A stretch of DNA of 12,994 nt from Alphaproteobacteria bacterium UBA3307 (GTDB taxonomy: Bacteria > Pseudomonadota > Alphaproteobacteria > RF32 > CAG-239): NCBI GenBank assembly GCA_002361365.1, contig DEST01000025.1, positions 1 to 12,994 on the forward strand. The letters run 5' to 3'. The notes under the pieces are model-generated. The model had not been told where the DNA came from and did not search any database. It saw nothing but the letters and a program-made list of their open reading frames with translations. Positions 1-6,907 of the stretch are shown here, piece after piece. The position numbers and the translations under genes are program-made. Within the stretch, counting starts at the first letter, position 1; the number at the start of each line of letters is the position of its first letter.

Positions 1-2
1 TT

Positions 3-176
3 TTGCTTGCAATTTTGCGGATTTGTCTTAATATAACTCTTGTCGGCGAGAGGTCGTCGGCGGAGTGTCGAAACTCCACGAATAAAATAAACTCCTCTTT
101 TGGTGGGGAGCCGGTGGAATATATTGAATACACCGGACTGATTATTCGCAGTTTCGAACTCCCGACCGCTTTTTGA
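3..176 (+). other. Open frame without a start: 3' end of a truncated gene or structured RNA
   Basis: One plus-strand frame is open from the window edge to a TGA at 174-176, about 57 residues with a tail reading EPVEYIEYTGLIIRSFELP. It has no start inside the window, so it would be the C-terminal end of a gene beginning upstream. I do not recognise the protein. Against coding, the stretch uses codons such as AGG, CGA and TCG that are rare in the neighbouring genes. It also folds easily: inverted repeats pair 62-66 with 73-77, 92-95 with 107-110, and 111-116 with 131-136 (CCGGTG/CACCGG), and the stop codon lies in the loop of a terminator. A multi-hairpin RNA or an intergenic repeat is equally possible. 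An open frame of this length can occur by chance at this base composition. Confidence 0.3.
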
Positions 177-195
177 GTGGTCGTTTTTGTTTTTA
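163..195 (+). terminator. Rho-independent terminator or attenuator before the HTH gene
   Basis: CGACCGC (163-169) pairs with GTGGTCG (177-183) with one G-T wobble around a 7-nt loop, and is followed by TTTTTGTTTTT (184-194). The next gene starts at 222, leaving no room for a full promoter after the hairpin. The site therefore either ends the upstream transcript, with the next promoter overlapping it, or acts as an attenuator in the leader of the HTH gene. Confidence 0.7.
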
Positions 196-221
196 ATTTA
201 AGCAAAAGAGGAGTTCAAAAA

Positions 222-452
222 ATGTCAAACAAAAATTGCGGCTTTATAGATAAAACAACATTACGCGAAATCGGCTATGAGCTGTGGAAATTGCGTAAAC
301 AGCGCGGAATGTATTTAAAGAGCGTAGCTTTTCAGACCAAGTTGCCGGAGCGGGTAATTGAAGGAATGGAAATCGGCAAATTTATCCAATATACAGCTTT
401 TCGCCGTCTTTCCGAATTTTACGGCAAAAAAATGCGAATAGTGTTTGAATAA
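222..452 (+). CDS. Small HTH-like DNA-binding protein, 76 aa (tentative)
   Basis: This encodes a short basic protein that probably binds DNA as a transcriptional regulator. Residues about 10-70 follow the pattern of an XRE-type helix-turn-helix: an amphipathic helix with LWKLRKQRGM, then a 'SVAFQTKLPERVIEGMEIGK' segment resembling the recognition helix and following turn, then a final helix ending LSEFYGKKMRI. The usual glutamine and glycine positions are degenerate, so the family call is inferred from shape. The ATG at 222 is chosen over the GTG at 177 because AGAGGAG (207-213) lies 8 nt upstream of it, while the GTG falls inside the terminator stem. It is convergent with the HD gene at 576-1121. 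No operator is evident. Confidence 0.6.
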   Translation: MSNKNCGFIDKTTLREIGYELWKLRKQRGMYLKSVAFQTKLPERVIEGMEIGKFIQYTAFRRLSEFYGKKMRIVFE

Positions 453-540
453 TGGGTATAATAATCGCAATACGCTGTATAGCAAGAGATTTTCGGTTAT
501 TGTCTGTCGGCAAACCCCAAGATGGCAGTGTTTTATTCTT

Positions 541-572
541 AAAAAAATTCCACCGGTTATATCCGGTGGAAT
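541..572 (-). terminator. Terminator of the HD_3-type hydrolase gene
   Basis: ATTCCACCGG (547-556) and CCGGTGGAAT (563-572) form a perfect 10 bp stem with a 6-nt loop. Read on the minus strand it is followed by seven T (541-547). It sits 4 nt past the stop codon at 576-578. On the plus strand it is followed by AGTTCATTTTT, so it may weakly terminate the HTH transcript too. Confidence 0.9.
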
Positions 573-575
573 AGT

Positions 576-1121
576 TCATTTTTCGGTCAGTGCAGTCATA
601 ATTTTACTCAGTTCTGCGCGCAACTCAGTATCTTTAAGATAATAGAGCCTCTCGAATGCGCTATCGGCAAACTCTTGTACCAGTTGAATCCGTTGTGTGT
701 CCTGATACATTCTAGCTGTAAAAACATTGTCGAGGCGGTCCATTACCCATACAAACTGTGCTTCCGGAGAAGAGTGTTGTTCATATTCGGTAAACAGGTC
801 TTGCAACAAAGGTAACTCTAAATCTTGAGCCACCATTGCCATTGCATTTTTTTCCAGCTCTGACTTTTTTTCAAGGTCAAGCTCACCGGGGGTAATGTCT
901 CCGCAATAAATCTCCGGCAAATCGTGAATAAGGGCAAGTTGTAAACATTTGAGCTTATCCAGATTAGCAGGAGCAAACAGCATTATCAGCATTGCCAAAC
1001 TGTATGAATGTTCTGCATCACTTTCGGGGTTAATCACTTTGTGTCGAATCCAGCCGGTGCGTTTAACCTGCTTCATTCTGCCGAGAATGCGGGATAAATT
1101 TAAAATCTGTTTTTTCTTCAT
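576..1121 (-). CDS. HD-domain hydrolase, HDDC2/YfbR-related (COG1896), 181 aa
   Basis: Predicted metal-dependent phosphohydrolase. The closest recognisable group is HD_3/HDDC2, related to the 5'-deoxynucleotidase YfbR, whose members dephosphorylate (deoxy)nucleoside monophosphates. The N-terminus 'RTGW...NPESDAEHSYSLAML' matches the family opening. Metal-site candidates are H38 (AEHS), H66-D67 (ALIHDLPE), E70, D75 in GDITP, and D128 (VMDRLDN). Length fits the family at about 180-200 residues. The protein is cytoplasmic, with no signal or membrane segment. It has its own promoter-like site (1152-1180) and terminator (541-572), so it is probably monocistronic. Only a weak AGAG lies before the ATG. 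Substrate specificity cannot be read from the sequence. Confidence 0.9.
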   Translation of the reverse strand: MKKKQILNLSRILGRMKQVKRTGWIRHKVINPESDAEHSYSLAMLIMLFAPANLDKLKCLQLALIHDLPEIYCGDITPGELDLEKKSELEKNAMAMVAQDLELPLLQDLFTEYEQHSSPEAQFVWVMDRLDNVFTARMYQDTQRIQLVQEFADSAFERLYYLKDTELRAELSKIMTALTEK

Positions 1122-1151
1122 AACTCTAAAATAATTAGTAATTGTTTTTGT

Positions 1152-1180
1152 GATATAACCTTATATATGGCATTTGTCAA
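1152..1180 (-). promoter_or_regulatory. Probable sigma70-type promoter for the HDDC2-like gene
   Basis: On the minus strand an exact TTGACA (1175-1180) is followed, after 17 bp, by TATATC (1152-1157). Transcription would start near 1145, giving a leader of about 24 nt before the ATG at 1121. Confidence 0.6.
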
Positions 1181-1214
1181 TACATCAATATAATTTAAAA
1201 CAACGCAAAATAAG

Positions 1215-2027
1215 CTATGATATAAAAATATGCGAATCCAAATAATGACGTACAAATGCAGTGTATTTTTGCTTAAATTCAACATCACCGCAGTATTTTT
1301 CAAACATGGCAAACATTAAATCGGTGACGCCAAGCTTATCACAGTAGTCGAGAGATGCACGATAGTTTATATCTGTGTACCAAGATAAAAATGCAGCAGC
1401 ACGGTCAGCAACGGTATAAAACGGCTTAGGTACGGTGTTTTCAATAAATGCTGCTTGTTTTATATGTTCGGATATAATTAAATCTTGCGGCTCAAGCGGT
1501 CGGTCGATATTAATAAACAGAGGCAAATAACGGGGTTCATGCGTTACCATATTGAAGTTAGCAATCTTATCGGCATCACGCACAATAAAGCATATTTTTT
1601 GCACTTCTTCACGCAAATCGTCAGGCAAATTCCGATATTCTTCATCAGCATATAAATCATCGATTAAATGTCCGTGATGTTTTATCGGCAGACGAATACG
1701 AATATCATCAAATAATGGTGTGTGCTCTAAAAACTCATAAGCGGCGACTCCGTGGTCGTAACCTTTAACACCGTGATACATTTTTATAATTTCGGAAAAA
1801 CGGCAGACGTCATGCAACAAAACGGCTGTGCGCACCATTTCAATATATTCGGGAGATTTATCTTCGAGCCAATTTATATGCCGCACCAAATAATTTCCGG
1901 CACCGGCAACTTGTAGTGAATGACGGAGTTTTTCTTCAGCATAGTAGCTGTAAAAAGTGTCATTTTTGACAACCTCAATGCATTGTGCATATTGTAGATA
2001 GAGTAGCTCTGTTGCGTGTTTTAGCAT
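1215..2027 (-). CDS. HD-superfamily metal-dependent phosphohydrolase, 270 aa
   Basis: Uncharacterised HD-domain protein, probably hydrolysing a phosphoester of a nucleotide or similar small molecule in the cytoplasm. The HD signature is complete: R35-H36 (LRHSLQV), H72-D73 (AVLLHDVCRF), H92 (YDHGVAAYEFL), H117-H118 (PIKHHGH) and D151/D153 (IVRDADKIANF). Five or six metal ligands of this kind are usual in phosphohydrolase members of PF01966. The C-terminal third (about 170-270) shows no motif I know. The start is supported by TAGGAG (2035-2040) seven nt before the ATG. It is divergent from recA across 211 bp. It is not closely related to the adjacent HD protein at 576-1121, which has different spacing and signatures. 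Substrate unknown. Confidence 0.9.
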   Translation of the reverse strand: MLKHATELLYLQYAQCIEVVKNDTFYSYYAEEKLRHSLQVAGAGNYLVRHINWLEDKSPEYIEMVRTAVLLHDVCRFSEIIKMYHGVKGYDHGVAAYEFLEHTPLFDDIRIRLPIKHHGHLIDDLYADEEYRNLPDDLREEVQKICFIVRDADKIANFNMVTHEPRYLPLFINIDRPLEPQDLIISEHIKQAAFIENTVPKPFYTVADRAAAFLSWYTDINYRASLDYCDKLGVTDLMFAMFEKYCGDVEFKQKYTAFVRHYLDSHIFIS

Positions 2028-2117
2028 ATTTTTTCTCCTAAATTTGTCGTTGTTTTAGCACAATATGCAAAAATAACAAAATTTTTAACGATTTATTCAC
2101 AGGACTTCAAATAAAAC

Positions 2118-2149
2118 TTGAAAATAGAACAAAATCAGAACAATATACA
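2118..2149 (+). promoter_or_regulatory. Candidate recA promoter overlapping the LexA box
   Basis: TTGAAA (2118-2123) could be a -35 element. Downstream, CAATATACAT (2141-2150) offers -10 candidates: CAATAT at 17 bp spacing, or the better TATACA (2144-2149) at 20 bp. The assignment is uncertain, but the LexA-type repeat at 2127-2141 falls between the two elements, where a repressor would block polymerase. Confidence 0.4.
2127..2141 (+). promoter_or_regulatory. LexA (SOS) operator of recA, alphaproteobacterial type
   Basis: GAAC-AAAATCA-GAAC is an exact GAAC-N7-GAAC direct repeat, equivalent to GTTC-N7-GTTC on the other strand. This is the LexA recognition form established for alphaproteobacteria such as Rhodobacter and Caulobacter. 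It lies 97 bp before the recA start, in the divergent recA/HD intergenic region. It predicts LexA repression of recA and possibly also of the HD gene at 1215-2027. Confidence 0.85.
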
Positions 2150-2238
2150 TTTTAGCGGATAAATGTATTCTTTGTTTGAGTTTTTGCAAAAAATACGTCA
2201 TAAAAAGATAAAGATTAACATTTTTTAAGGATAAAAAT

Positions 2239-3270
2239 ATGGAAAAAGATAAAGCGTTAGATGCAGCCCTGAGCCAAATCGAAAAAGCCTTTGGAAAGGG
2301 GTCTATTATGCGTTTGGGGCAGAACACCAATATTGATATTGAAGCAATTTCTACCGGTTCTTTGGGAATTGATATTGCACTCGGTATCGGCGGTATGCCT
2401 AAAGGGCGTATCATTGAAATTTATGGGCCGGAGAGCTCAGGCAAGACCACATTGGCTCTGAGTGTGATTGCACAGGCGCAAAAAACCGGTGGCACATGTG
2501 CTTTTATTGATGCCGAGCACGCATTAGATCCATCGTATGCAAAAAAAATCGGCGTTGATGTTGAAAATTTGTTGGTTTCACAACCTGATTCAGGTGAACA
2601 GGCACTGGAAATTGCCGATACATTGGTGCGCTCCGGTGCAATTGACGTTATGGTGGTTGATTCGGTGGCGGCGCTTGTTCCAAAGGCAGAATTAGAAGGT
2701 GAAATGGGCGATTCGCATATGGGGTTGCAGGCACGTTTGATGAGTCAGGCTCTGCGCAAATTGACGGCAACCGTTGCCCGCTCAAATACACTGATTATTT
2801 TTATAAATCAAATTCGTATGAAAATCGGTGTAATGTTCGGCAATCCGGAAACTACAACCGGCGGTAATGCACTTAAATTCTATGCTTCCGTACGTATGGA
2901 TATTCGTCGTATCGGTGCGATTAAAGACAAAGATGAAGTTATCGGTTCACAGACACGTGTCAAAATTGTGAAAAACAAAGTCGCACCGCCGTTTAAAACG
3001 GTTGACTTTGACATTATGTATGGCGAAGGTATTTCCAAAACCGGCGAACTTATTGATTTGGGCGTAAAATCCGGTATTGTGGAAAAATCTGGCGCATGGT
3101 TCTCATATAATGGTGATAAAATCGGACAAGGGCGTGAAAATGCCAAGAATTTCTTAAAGCAAAATCCGCAAATTGCCGATGAAATAGAAAAGAAAATTCG
3201 TGCCGATGCCGGTCATTTGACAACCGAAATGATTGGCGACGAAAGCGAACCGATGGGCGACGAAGACTGA
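2239..3270 (+). CDS. recA: Recombinase RecA, 343 aa
   Basis: ATP-dependent DNA strand-exchange protein that forms filaments on single-stranded DNA, drives homologous recombination and stimulates LexA self-cleavage in the SOS response. Walker A is GPESSGKT (63-70), the catalytic glutamate is E93 in DAEHA, Walker B ends at D141 (VMVVDS), and the L2 DNA-binding loop with FGNPETTTGGNALKFYAS is at about 200-217. The C-terminal domain ends in an acidic tail (DESEPMGDED), as in other RecA proteins. Length is normal. AAGGA (2227-2231) lies 7 nt before the ATG. There is no intein or truncation. The exact LexA box at 2127-2141 indicates SOS control. No terminator follows the stop, so the lipoprotein gene 35 bp downstream is probably co-transcribed. 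Confidence 0.99.
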   Translation: MEKDKALDAALSQIEKAFGKGSIMRLGQNTNIDIEAISTGSLGIDIALGIGGMPKGRIIEIYGPESSGKTTLALSVIAQAQKTGGTCAFIDAEHALDPSYAKKIGVDVENLLVSQPDSGEQALEIADTLVRSGAIDVMVVDSVAALVPKAELEGEMGDSHMGLQARLMSQALRKLTATVARSNTLIIFINQIRMKIGVMFGNPETTTGGNALKFYASVRMDIRRIGAIKDKDEVIGSQTRVKIVKNKVAPPFKTVDFDIMYGEGISKTGELIDLGVKSGIVEKSGAWFSYNGDKIGQGRENAKNFLKQNPQIADEIEKKIRADAGHLTTEMIGDESEPMGDED

Positions 3271-3305
3271 ATGGATAAATTTTGCCTATTATAAAGGAAT
3301 GGAAT

Positions 3306-3893
3306 ATGCGGAAGTTTGCAGAGCTTATGGTTTGCTTGTTGTTTCTGTCTTCGTGTCGATTGTTGAGTTATGATGACTTAAATCCGGCAATTCAACCGAA
3401 TAGTCATTTATTGCCGATTTTGGAAATAAAGCCGGATTACAGGAGCATTCGTGCTGTATATAATGTAAGGAAGGATATACGCATTGCCGATGCCGTTAAT
3501 ATTTTCAGCAAAGAAGTCCGCGAAAATATTATGGAGCAGACCGGTAAGACAAAAGGCACTATAACGATGCGAATCAACTATGGCGAAACGAAACGTAATA
3601 AACTTTATGCCGCCTCAAAAAATTTAATGTTTATACCGACAATTTTAGGTATGCCGTTTGATAATGCCGAACAAGTTCTGGAAATTGAGGTTTTAGTACA
3701 AAATAAGCAAAATGATATTATCAAGCGTTATGTCGAGCGTGTTGAAAATGAAGAATATGCCGCATTGTATTGGGGATATAATAAAGAAGATGTTCAACGC
3801 AAAGTTGCGGCAGAGAATATGAAAAACGCTATGGCGAAGATACGGCAAAAAATCAACGATGAAGCTCCACAAATTCGGGCAAAACTGGAATAA
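3306..3893 (+). CDS. Predicted lipoprotein of unknown function, 195 aa
   Basis: I do not recognise the family. The N-terminus MRKFAELMVCLLFLSSC is a lipoprotein signal with lipobox L14-S15-S16-C17, so the mature protein should be anchored through C17 to a membrane facing the periplasm. The mature part is hydrophilic and mixed alpha/beta, with a charged C-terminal helix rich in Lys, Arg and Glu (about 150-195). An in-frame ATG at 3282 exists, but AAGGA (3294-3298) is placed 7 nt before the ATG at 3306 and the signal begins there, so 3306 is chosen. It follows recA with no terminator between and is closed by the hairpin at 3901-3931. It is likely transcribed with recA, which could make it SOS-responsive. 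Confidence 0.85.
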   Translation: MRKFAELMVCLLFLSSCRLLSYDDLNPAIQPNSHLLPILEIKPDYRSIRAVYNVRKDIRIADAVNIFSKEVRENIMEQTGKTKGTITMRINYGETKRNKLYAASKNLMFIPTILGMPFDNAEQVLEIEVLVQNKQNDIIKRYVERVENEEYAALYWGYNKEDVQRKVAAENMKNAMAKIRQKINDEAPQIRAKLE

Positions 3894-3900
3894 TCGCCCC

Positions 3901-3931
3901 AAAAAGGTCGGATGGTTTCCGGCCTTTTTTT
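3901..3931 (+). terminator. Strong terminator of the recA-lipoprotein unit
   Basis: AAAAAGGTCGGA (3901-3912) pairs with TCCGGCCTTTTT (3918-3929), a 12 bp stem with one T-G wobble and a 5-nt loop, running into seven T (3925-3931). It begins 7 nt after the lipoprotein stop codon. Confidence 0.92.
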
Positions 3932-3935
3932 ATGC

Positions 3936-3963
3936 TTGAATTTTACGTTGTCGAGATTATTTT
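3936..3963 (+). promoter_or_regulatory. Candidate promoter of the membrane protein-dehydrogenase unit
   Basis: TTGAAT (3936-3941), a 16 bp spacer and TATTTT (3958-3963) lie directly after the recA-unit terminator and 22 bp before the ATG at 3986, where a promoter is needed. The match is moderate. Confidence 0.4.
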
Positions 3964-3985
3964 TCTTTTGTTAAAGGAGAAAAAA

Positions 3986-4312
3986 ATGGAAATTTATGTT
4001 TTGGCAGCATTGCTGTTTATTTATATTATTACCGCGGCTACCGGTAACCGTATTTTAGTGCGGCGTATTTGGACTACAGCCTTTATTGGGGCGGCATTTT
4101 TAACCTCAGGCGCTTTGTTTGCTTTGCGCGTAAGACATCAAGATGTTATGCTGACGGCGGATAATTTTAATTGGTATTTCTTTTTGTATGTGTTTGGCGG
4201 TTTGGCGTTTGCGCTCGGCTTAATTAACTTATGGATGTATCGGCGTGCACTTTGGGATATGTTTCGTTCTCATTCAGAAGAAAAAGTCGCAGATGAGGCT
4301 GTAAAAGAATAG
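3986..4312 (+). CDS. Small integral membrane protein, 108 aa, unknown function
   Basis: Not recognised. Three hydrophobic segments are visible: about 3-20 (IYVLAALLFIYIITAATG), 28-50 (containing AFIGAAFLTSGALFALRV) and 63-90 (containing FFLYVFGGLAFALGLINLW). They are linked by short basic loops, and the charged tail is SHSEEKVADEAVKE. The frame is open back to 3932, but AAGGAG (3974-3979) sits 6 nt before the ATG at 3986, and the extra N-terminal residues would overlap the promoter region, so 3986 is chosen. The next gene begins 48 nt after the stop on the same strand with no terminator between, so the two are probably co-transcribed. This does not establish a functional link. Confidence 0.75.
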   Translation: MEIYVLAALLFIYIITAATGNRILVRRIWTTAFIGAAFLTSGALFALRVRHQDVMLTADNFNWYFFLYVFGGLAFALGLINLWMYRRALWDMFRSHSEEKVADEAVKE

Positions 4313-4360
4313 TTGCGGATTTATTTTTTTAAGTGTATGATTGTAGCATTGAGAGGTAAA

Positions 4361-5932
4361 ATGCTGCGTATTAACAACATAAAGCAACCGCTTGCCGCAA
4401 CAGAACAAAATGTGCATCAGGCGGCAGCAGATAAATTACATTGCAAACCGGAAGATTTGCACAATTTTCGCATATCCAAAAAATCGGTGGACGCGCGTAA
4501 CAAACAAAATGTGCATTTTGTGTTCAGCGTGGATTGCAATACAAATGCGGTATTGCCGAAGGATAAAGATATTGAAAATTTGCCGGCGGAAGAAAAATTG
4601 GTATTCAAGATTAAAAATGACGGCACCCGTCCGATAGTTGTCGGCAGCGGTCCGGCCGGTATGTTTGCCGGTTTGGCATTGGCAGAAGCTGGTTTGCGCC
4701 CGATTATTTTAGAACGCGGTGCCGATGTCGATGCACGCCAGAAAAAGGTTGATGCTTTTTGGAAAACAGGTGTTTTGGATACAGAAACCAACGTGCAGTT
4801 TGGTGAAGGCGGCGCCGGCACATTTTCCGACGGCAAACTTATGAGCGGAATTAAAAAGGACAAATTTACAGCCAGAGTAATGCACGAACTTTATGAGGCA
4901 GGTGCTCCGGCGGAGATTCTTTATCTGGCAAAGCCACACATAGGTACGGATAATCTGCGTATTGTTGTGCGCAATATGCGTAGAAAAATCGAAGCACTTG
5001 GAGGAGAATACCGTTTTAACAGTCGACTTGAAGGTTTGATTGTTAAGGATTCAAAATTGCAGGCAATTAAAGTTTGTCATAACAATGAAATGTATGAATT
5101 ATCGGCAACACGCGTGTTTTTAGCTATAGGGCATAGTGCGCGCGATACGTTTGAAATGCTGTATGCCGCCGGAGTTTATATGACACAAAAGCCATTTTCG
5201 GTAGGAGCACGGATAGAGCATAAACAAACGCAAATCAATCAGGCGCAATACGGAGCAGCGGCACAGAGCCCGTATTTGGGAGCGGCAGATTACAAATTGG
5301 CCGTGCATTTGCCAAACGGTCGCTCGGTATATACGTTTTGTATGTGTCCGGGAGGAACAGTGGTGGCTGCGGCATCGGAACAGGGGCGCGTGGTGACCAA
5401 TGGTATGAGTGAGTTTGCGCGTGATAGAGAAAATGCCAACGCTGCTCTGTTAGTTGGTGTCGGAACAAATGATTTTGCCAGTCCGCATCCGCTTGCCGGT
5501 ATGTATTTTCAGCGAAAATTGGAAGAACGTGCATTTGCTTTGGGGGGCAAAAATTATCAGGCACCGGCTCAGTTGGTAGGGGATTTTTTACAGGCCAAAC
5601 CGAGTAAGCACGGCGGAGATATCCAGCCAAGCTATCAACCGTCAGTCACGTGGTGTCATTTTGATGCTCTTTATCCGGCAGAAATTGCTGATGCTATGCG
5701 TGGCGGAATTATGGAAATGGCAAAAAAATTGCGCGGTTATGATAAACGTGATGCCGTTTTGACAGGTGTGGAAACGCGCAGTTCATCACCTGTGCGGATT
5801 GTGCGTGATGATACCATGCAGAGCAATATCAAAGGACTATATCCGTGCGGAGAGGGAGCCGGCTATGCCGGTGGTATAACGTCGTCGGCCTCCGATGCAT
5901 TGAAGGTGGTTTATACCCTAAATGAAAAATAA
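4361..5932 (+). CDS. FAD-dependent dehydrogenase, COG2509-like, 523 aa
   Basis: Soluble flavoprotein of the uncharacterised 'NAD(FAD)-utilising dehydrogenase' group; its substrate is unknown. After an N-terminal domain of about 90 residues, the FAD-binding Rossmann motif is G95-S-G-P-A-G100 with acidic E118 (ILERG) at the end of the second strand. The group hallmark FGEGGAGTFSDGKL follows, then a central substrate domain, and a C-terminal FAD-contacting segment with GLYPCGEGAGYAGGITSSASD. Length is usual for the group. The frame is open back to a TTG at 4313, but GAGAGG (4351-4356) supports the ATG at 4361; an ATG at 4337 is less well placed. It probably shares an operon with the membrane protein at 3986-4312. 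No terminator is obvious after the stop. Confidence 0.93.
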   Translation: MLRINNIKQPLAATEQNVHQAAADKLHCKPEDLHNFRISKKSVDARNKQNVHFVFSVDCNTNAVLPKDKDIENLPAEEKLVFKIKNDGTRPIVVGSGPAGMFAGLALAEAGLRPIILERGADVDARQKKVDAFWKTGVLDTETNVQFGEGGAGTFSDGKLMSGIKKDKFTARVMHELYEAGAPAEILYLAKPHIGTDNLRIVVRNMRRKIEALGGEYRFNSRLEGLIVKDSKLQAIKVCHNNEMYELSATRVFLAIGHSARDTFEMLYAAGVYMTQKPFSVGARIEHKQTQINQAQYGAAAQSPYLGAADYKLAVHLPNGRSVYTFCMCPGGTVVAAASEQGRVVTNGMSEFARDRENANAALLVGVGTNDFASPHPLAGMYFQRKLEERAFALGGKNYQAPAQLVGDFLQAKPSKHGGDIQPSYQPSVTWCHFDALYPAEIADAMRGGIMEMAKKLRGYDKRDAVLTGVETRSSSPVRIVRDDTMQSNIKGLYPCGEGAGYAGGITSSASDALKVVYTLNEK

Positions 5933-5941
5933 TTCACAAGG

Positions 5942-6019
5942 TTATGCACAAAATATTAACAGACTTATCCCTATCTTATAAAATAGTTTTCCACATACTT
6001 ATCTTCAGACTTATGCACA
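5942..6019 (+). promoter_or_regulatory. Cluster of three DnaA-box matches
   Basis: TTATGCACA (5942-5950), TTTTCCACA (5987-5995) and TTATGCACA (6011-6019) all match the TTWTNCACA DnaA-box consensus on the same strand in a noncoding 80 bp stretch. A near match, TTATCCCTA, is at 5965-5973. ACTTAT occurs three times, starting at 5963, 5997 and 6009, around an AT-rich segment. About one such box would be expected by chance in the whole window. The role is unknown: origin element, DnaA titration site or regulatory site. Confidence 0.5.
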
Positions 6020-6049
6020 AAAAAAGACGTTTCCGTGTTATCGGAAACG
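6019..6049 (-). terminator. Terminator of the unknown minus-strand gene pair
   Basis: CGTTTCCG (6028-6035) and CGGAAACG (6042-6049) form a perfect 8 bp stem with a 6-nt loop. On the minus strand it is followed, after TC, by seven T (6019-6025). It ends the transcript 10 nt beyond the stop codon at 6059. Confidence 0.9.
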
Positions 6050-6058
6050 CCTTTGGGA

Positions 6059-6907
6059 TTAGCAGTTAATTCCTCCTTCGCGAATGCTGTGAAGGTAATT
6101 AATAAAAGATGTTGTTTTGCAAATGTGCAGCTCGTATCTTTGCATATTTTCAAGAGCGACTTTGGCCAACTTTGGACAGCGCGCAGCCACCCAAGCAGAC
6201 ATTGCAGGAGAAATAGAACCTGTTGCAAAACGCGGTTTCAGAAATTCTTCTAAGTCTGCCATTCGTTTTTGGGCATTTTCTTCACGGGCAAATTTGTGAT
6301 AAGCATCTAATTCATCATCATACCAATCATCAGATGCAAATAACAGTACTTTTGACACCATTTTATGAATAGTATGCCTCCGCGTGGAAATAGCAATCAT
6401 ATCGCGCAAATGCTCGGAAATGTCCTTTTTAAGCAATTCATCTGCCAAGTCTTTGTCGGGGATATAGCTGTATGCCAGATACCATATCAGATATTTGGGC
6501 GGCAGTTTTTCAGCCATTCGGCGAATGACGGCATTTTCCAAAACATAGTCGTCCATATTGCATTTTTCAATCAGCATCATCATAAACTTATCGTTGCACA
6601 CATCTCCGAACAGACACCATTGAGCCATAAATTCGGTATATATTTTGTGGTCGAAAGTTTTCAGGTGTACGTCAAAGTAAATATCTAAAAGTCGCTTATA
6701 TTCGTCAGCACGCTTTGGATTTTCTTTATCGGTTGCCCCAACAGCCAATTTAGCTTCACAGCCTTCATACAGAGTATGTCCTATGATATAGTCTTTGATA
6801 GTCTCAAAATTACCATATTCTATAAGATTATACTCATTTTGCCCCGAAAGTTTAAGTTTTCTCGGCAAGCAACGAAATGCTCCGGGCTCACCGCAGTTCA
6901 AAGCCAT
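6059..6907 (-). CDS. Unknown helical-repeat-like protein, 282 aa; probably the 3' part of a frameshifted gene
   Basis: Not recognised. The protein is predicted helical and soluble, with short amphipathic units such as EYNLIEYGNFETIKDYI and AMSAWVAARCPKLAKVAL, recalling HEAT- or ankyrin-like solenoids, but no repeat family can be named. There are no signal or membrane segments. The first usable ATG (6905-6907) lies inside the upstream frame and has no Shine-Dalgarno sequence. The frame is open further up to 6946, but there it uses Arg codons AGA and CGA unlike its neighbours, so it is probably not read. Adding one T to the TTT run at 6900-6902 (minus strand) would fuse this frame to 6898-7197 as one protein of about 379 residues, reading LTNAEEQWLLNCGEPGAF across the join. 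The alternative is a coupled second gene. A terminator follows at 6019-6049. Confidence 0.65.
   Translation of the reverse strand: MALNCGEPGAFRCLPRKLKLSGQNEYNLIEYGNFETIKDYIIGHTLYEGCEAKLAVGATDKENPKRADEYKRLLDIYFDVHLKTFDHKIYTEFMAQWCLFGDVCNDKFMMMLIEKCNMDDYVLENAVIRRMAEKLPPKYLIWYLAYSYIPDKDLADELLKKDISEHLRDMIAISTRRHTIHKMVSKVLLFASDDWYDDELDAYHKFAREENAQKRMADLEEFLKPRFATGSISPAMSAWVAARCPKLAKVALENMQRYELHICKTTSFINYLHSIREGGINC

Noticed and set aside
153..169. TTCGAACTCCCGACCGC looks like the 3' half of a tRNA T-arm, suggesting a tRNA remnant or phage attachment site
   Set aside because: The flanking bases do not form a 5 bp T-stem, no anticodon or D-arm is present on either strand, and no integrase is nearby.
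457..462. Exact TATAAT between the two convergent genes
   Set aside because: There is no -35-like sequence at a suitable distance, and the only frame downstream runs through the terminator hairpin at 547-572.
2093..2101. Single TTATTCACA upstream of recA as a DnaA site
   Set aside because: One isolated match is expected by chance in a window of this size; only the cluster at 5942-6019 stands out.
6894..6907. CTT TGA at the end of the 6898-7197 frame, resembling the RF2 (prfB) programmed +1 frameshift site
   Set aside because: A +1 shift there leads to another stop after three codons (GAA CTG CGG TGA). The downstream frame needs a -1 shift, and no slippery heptamer is present.
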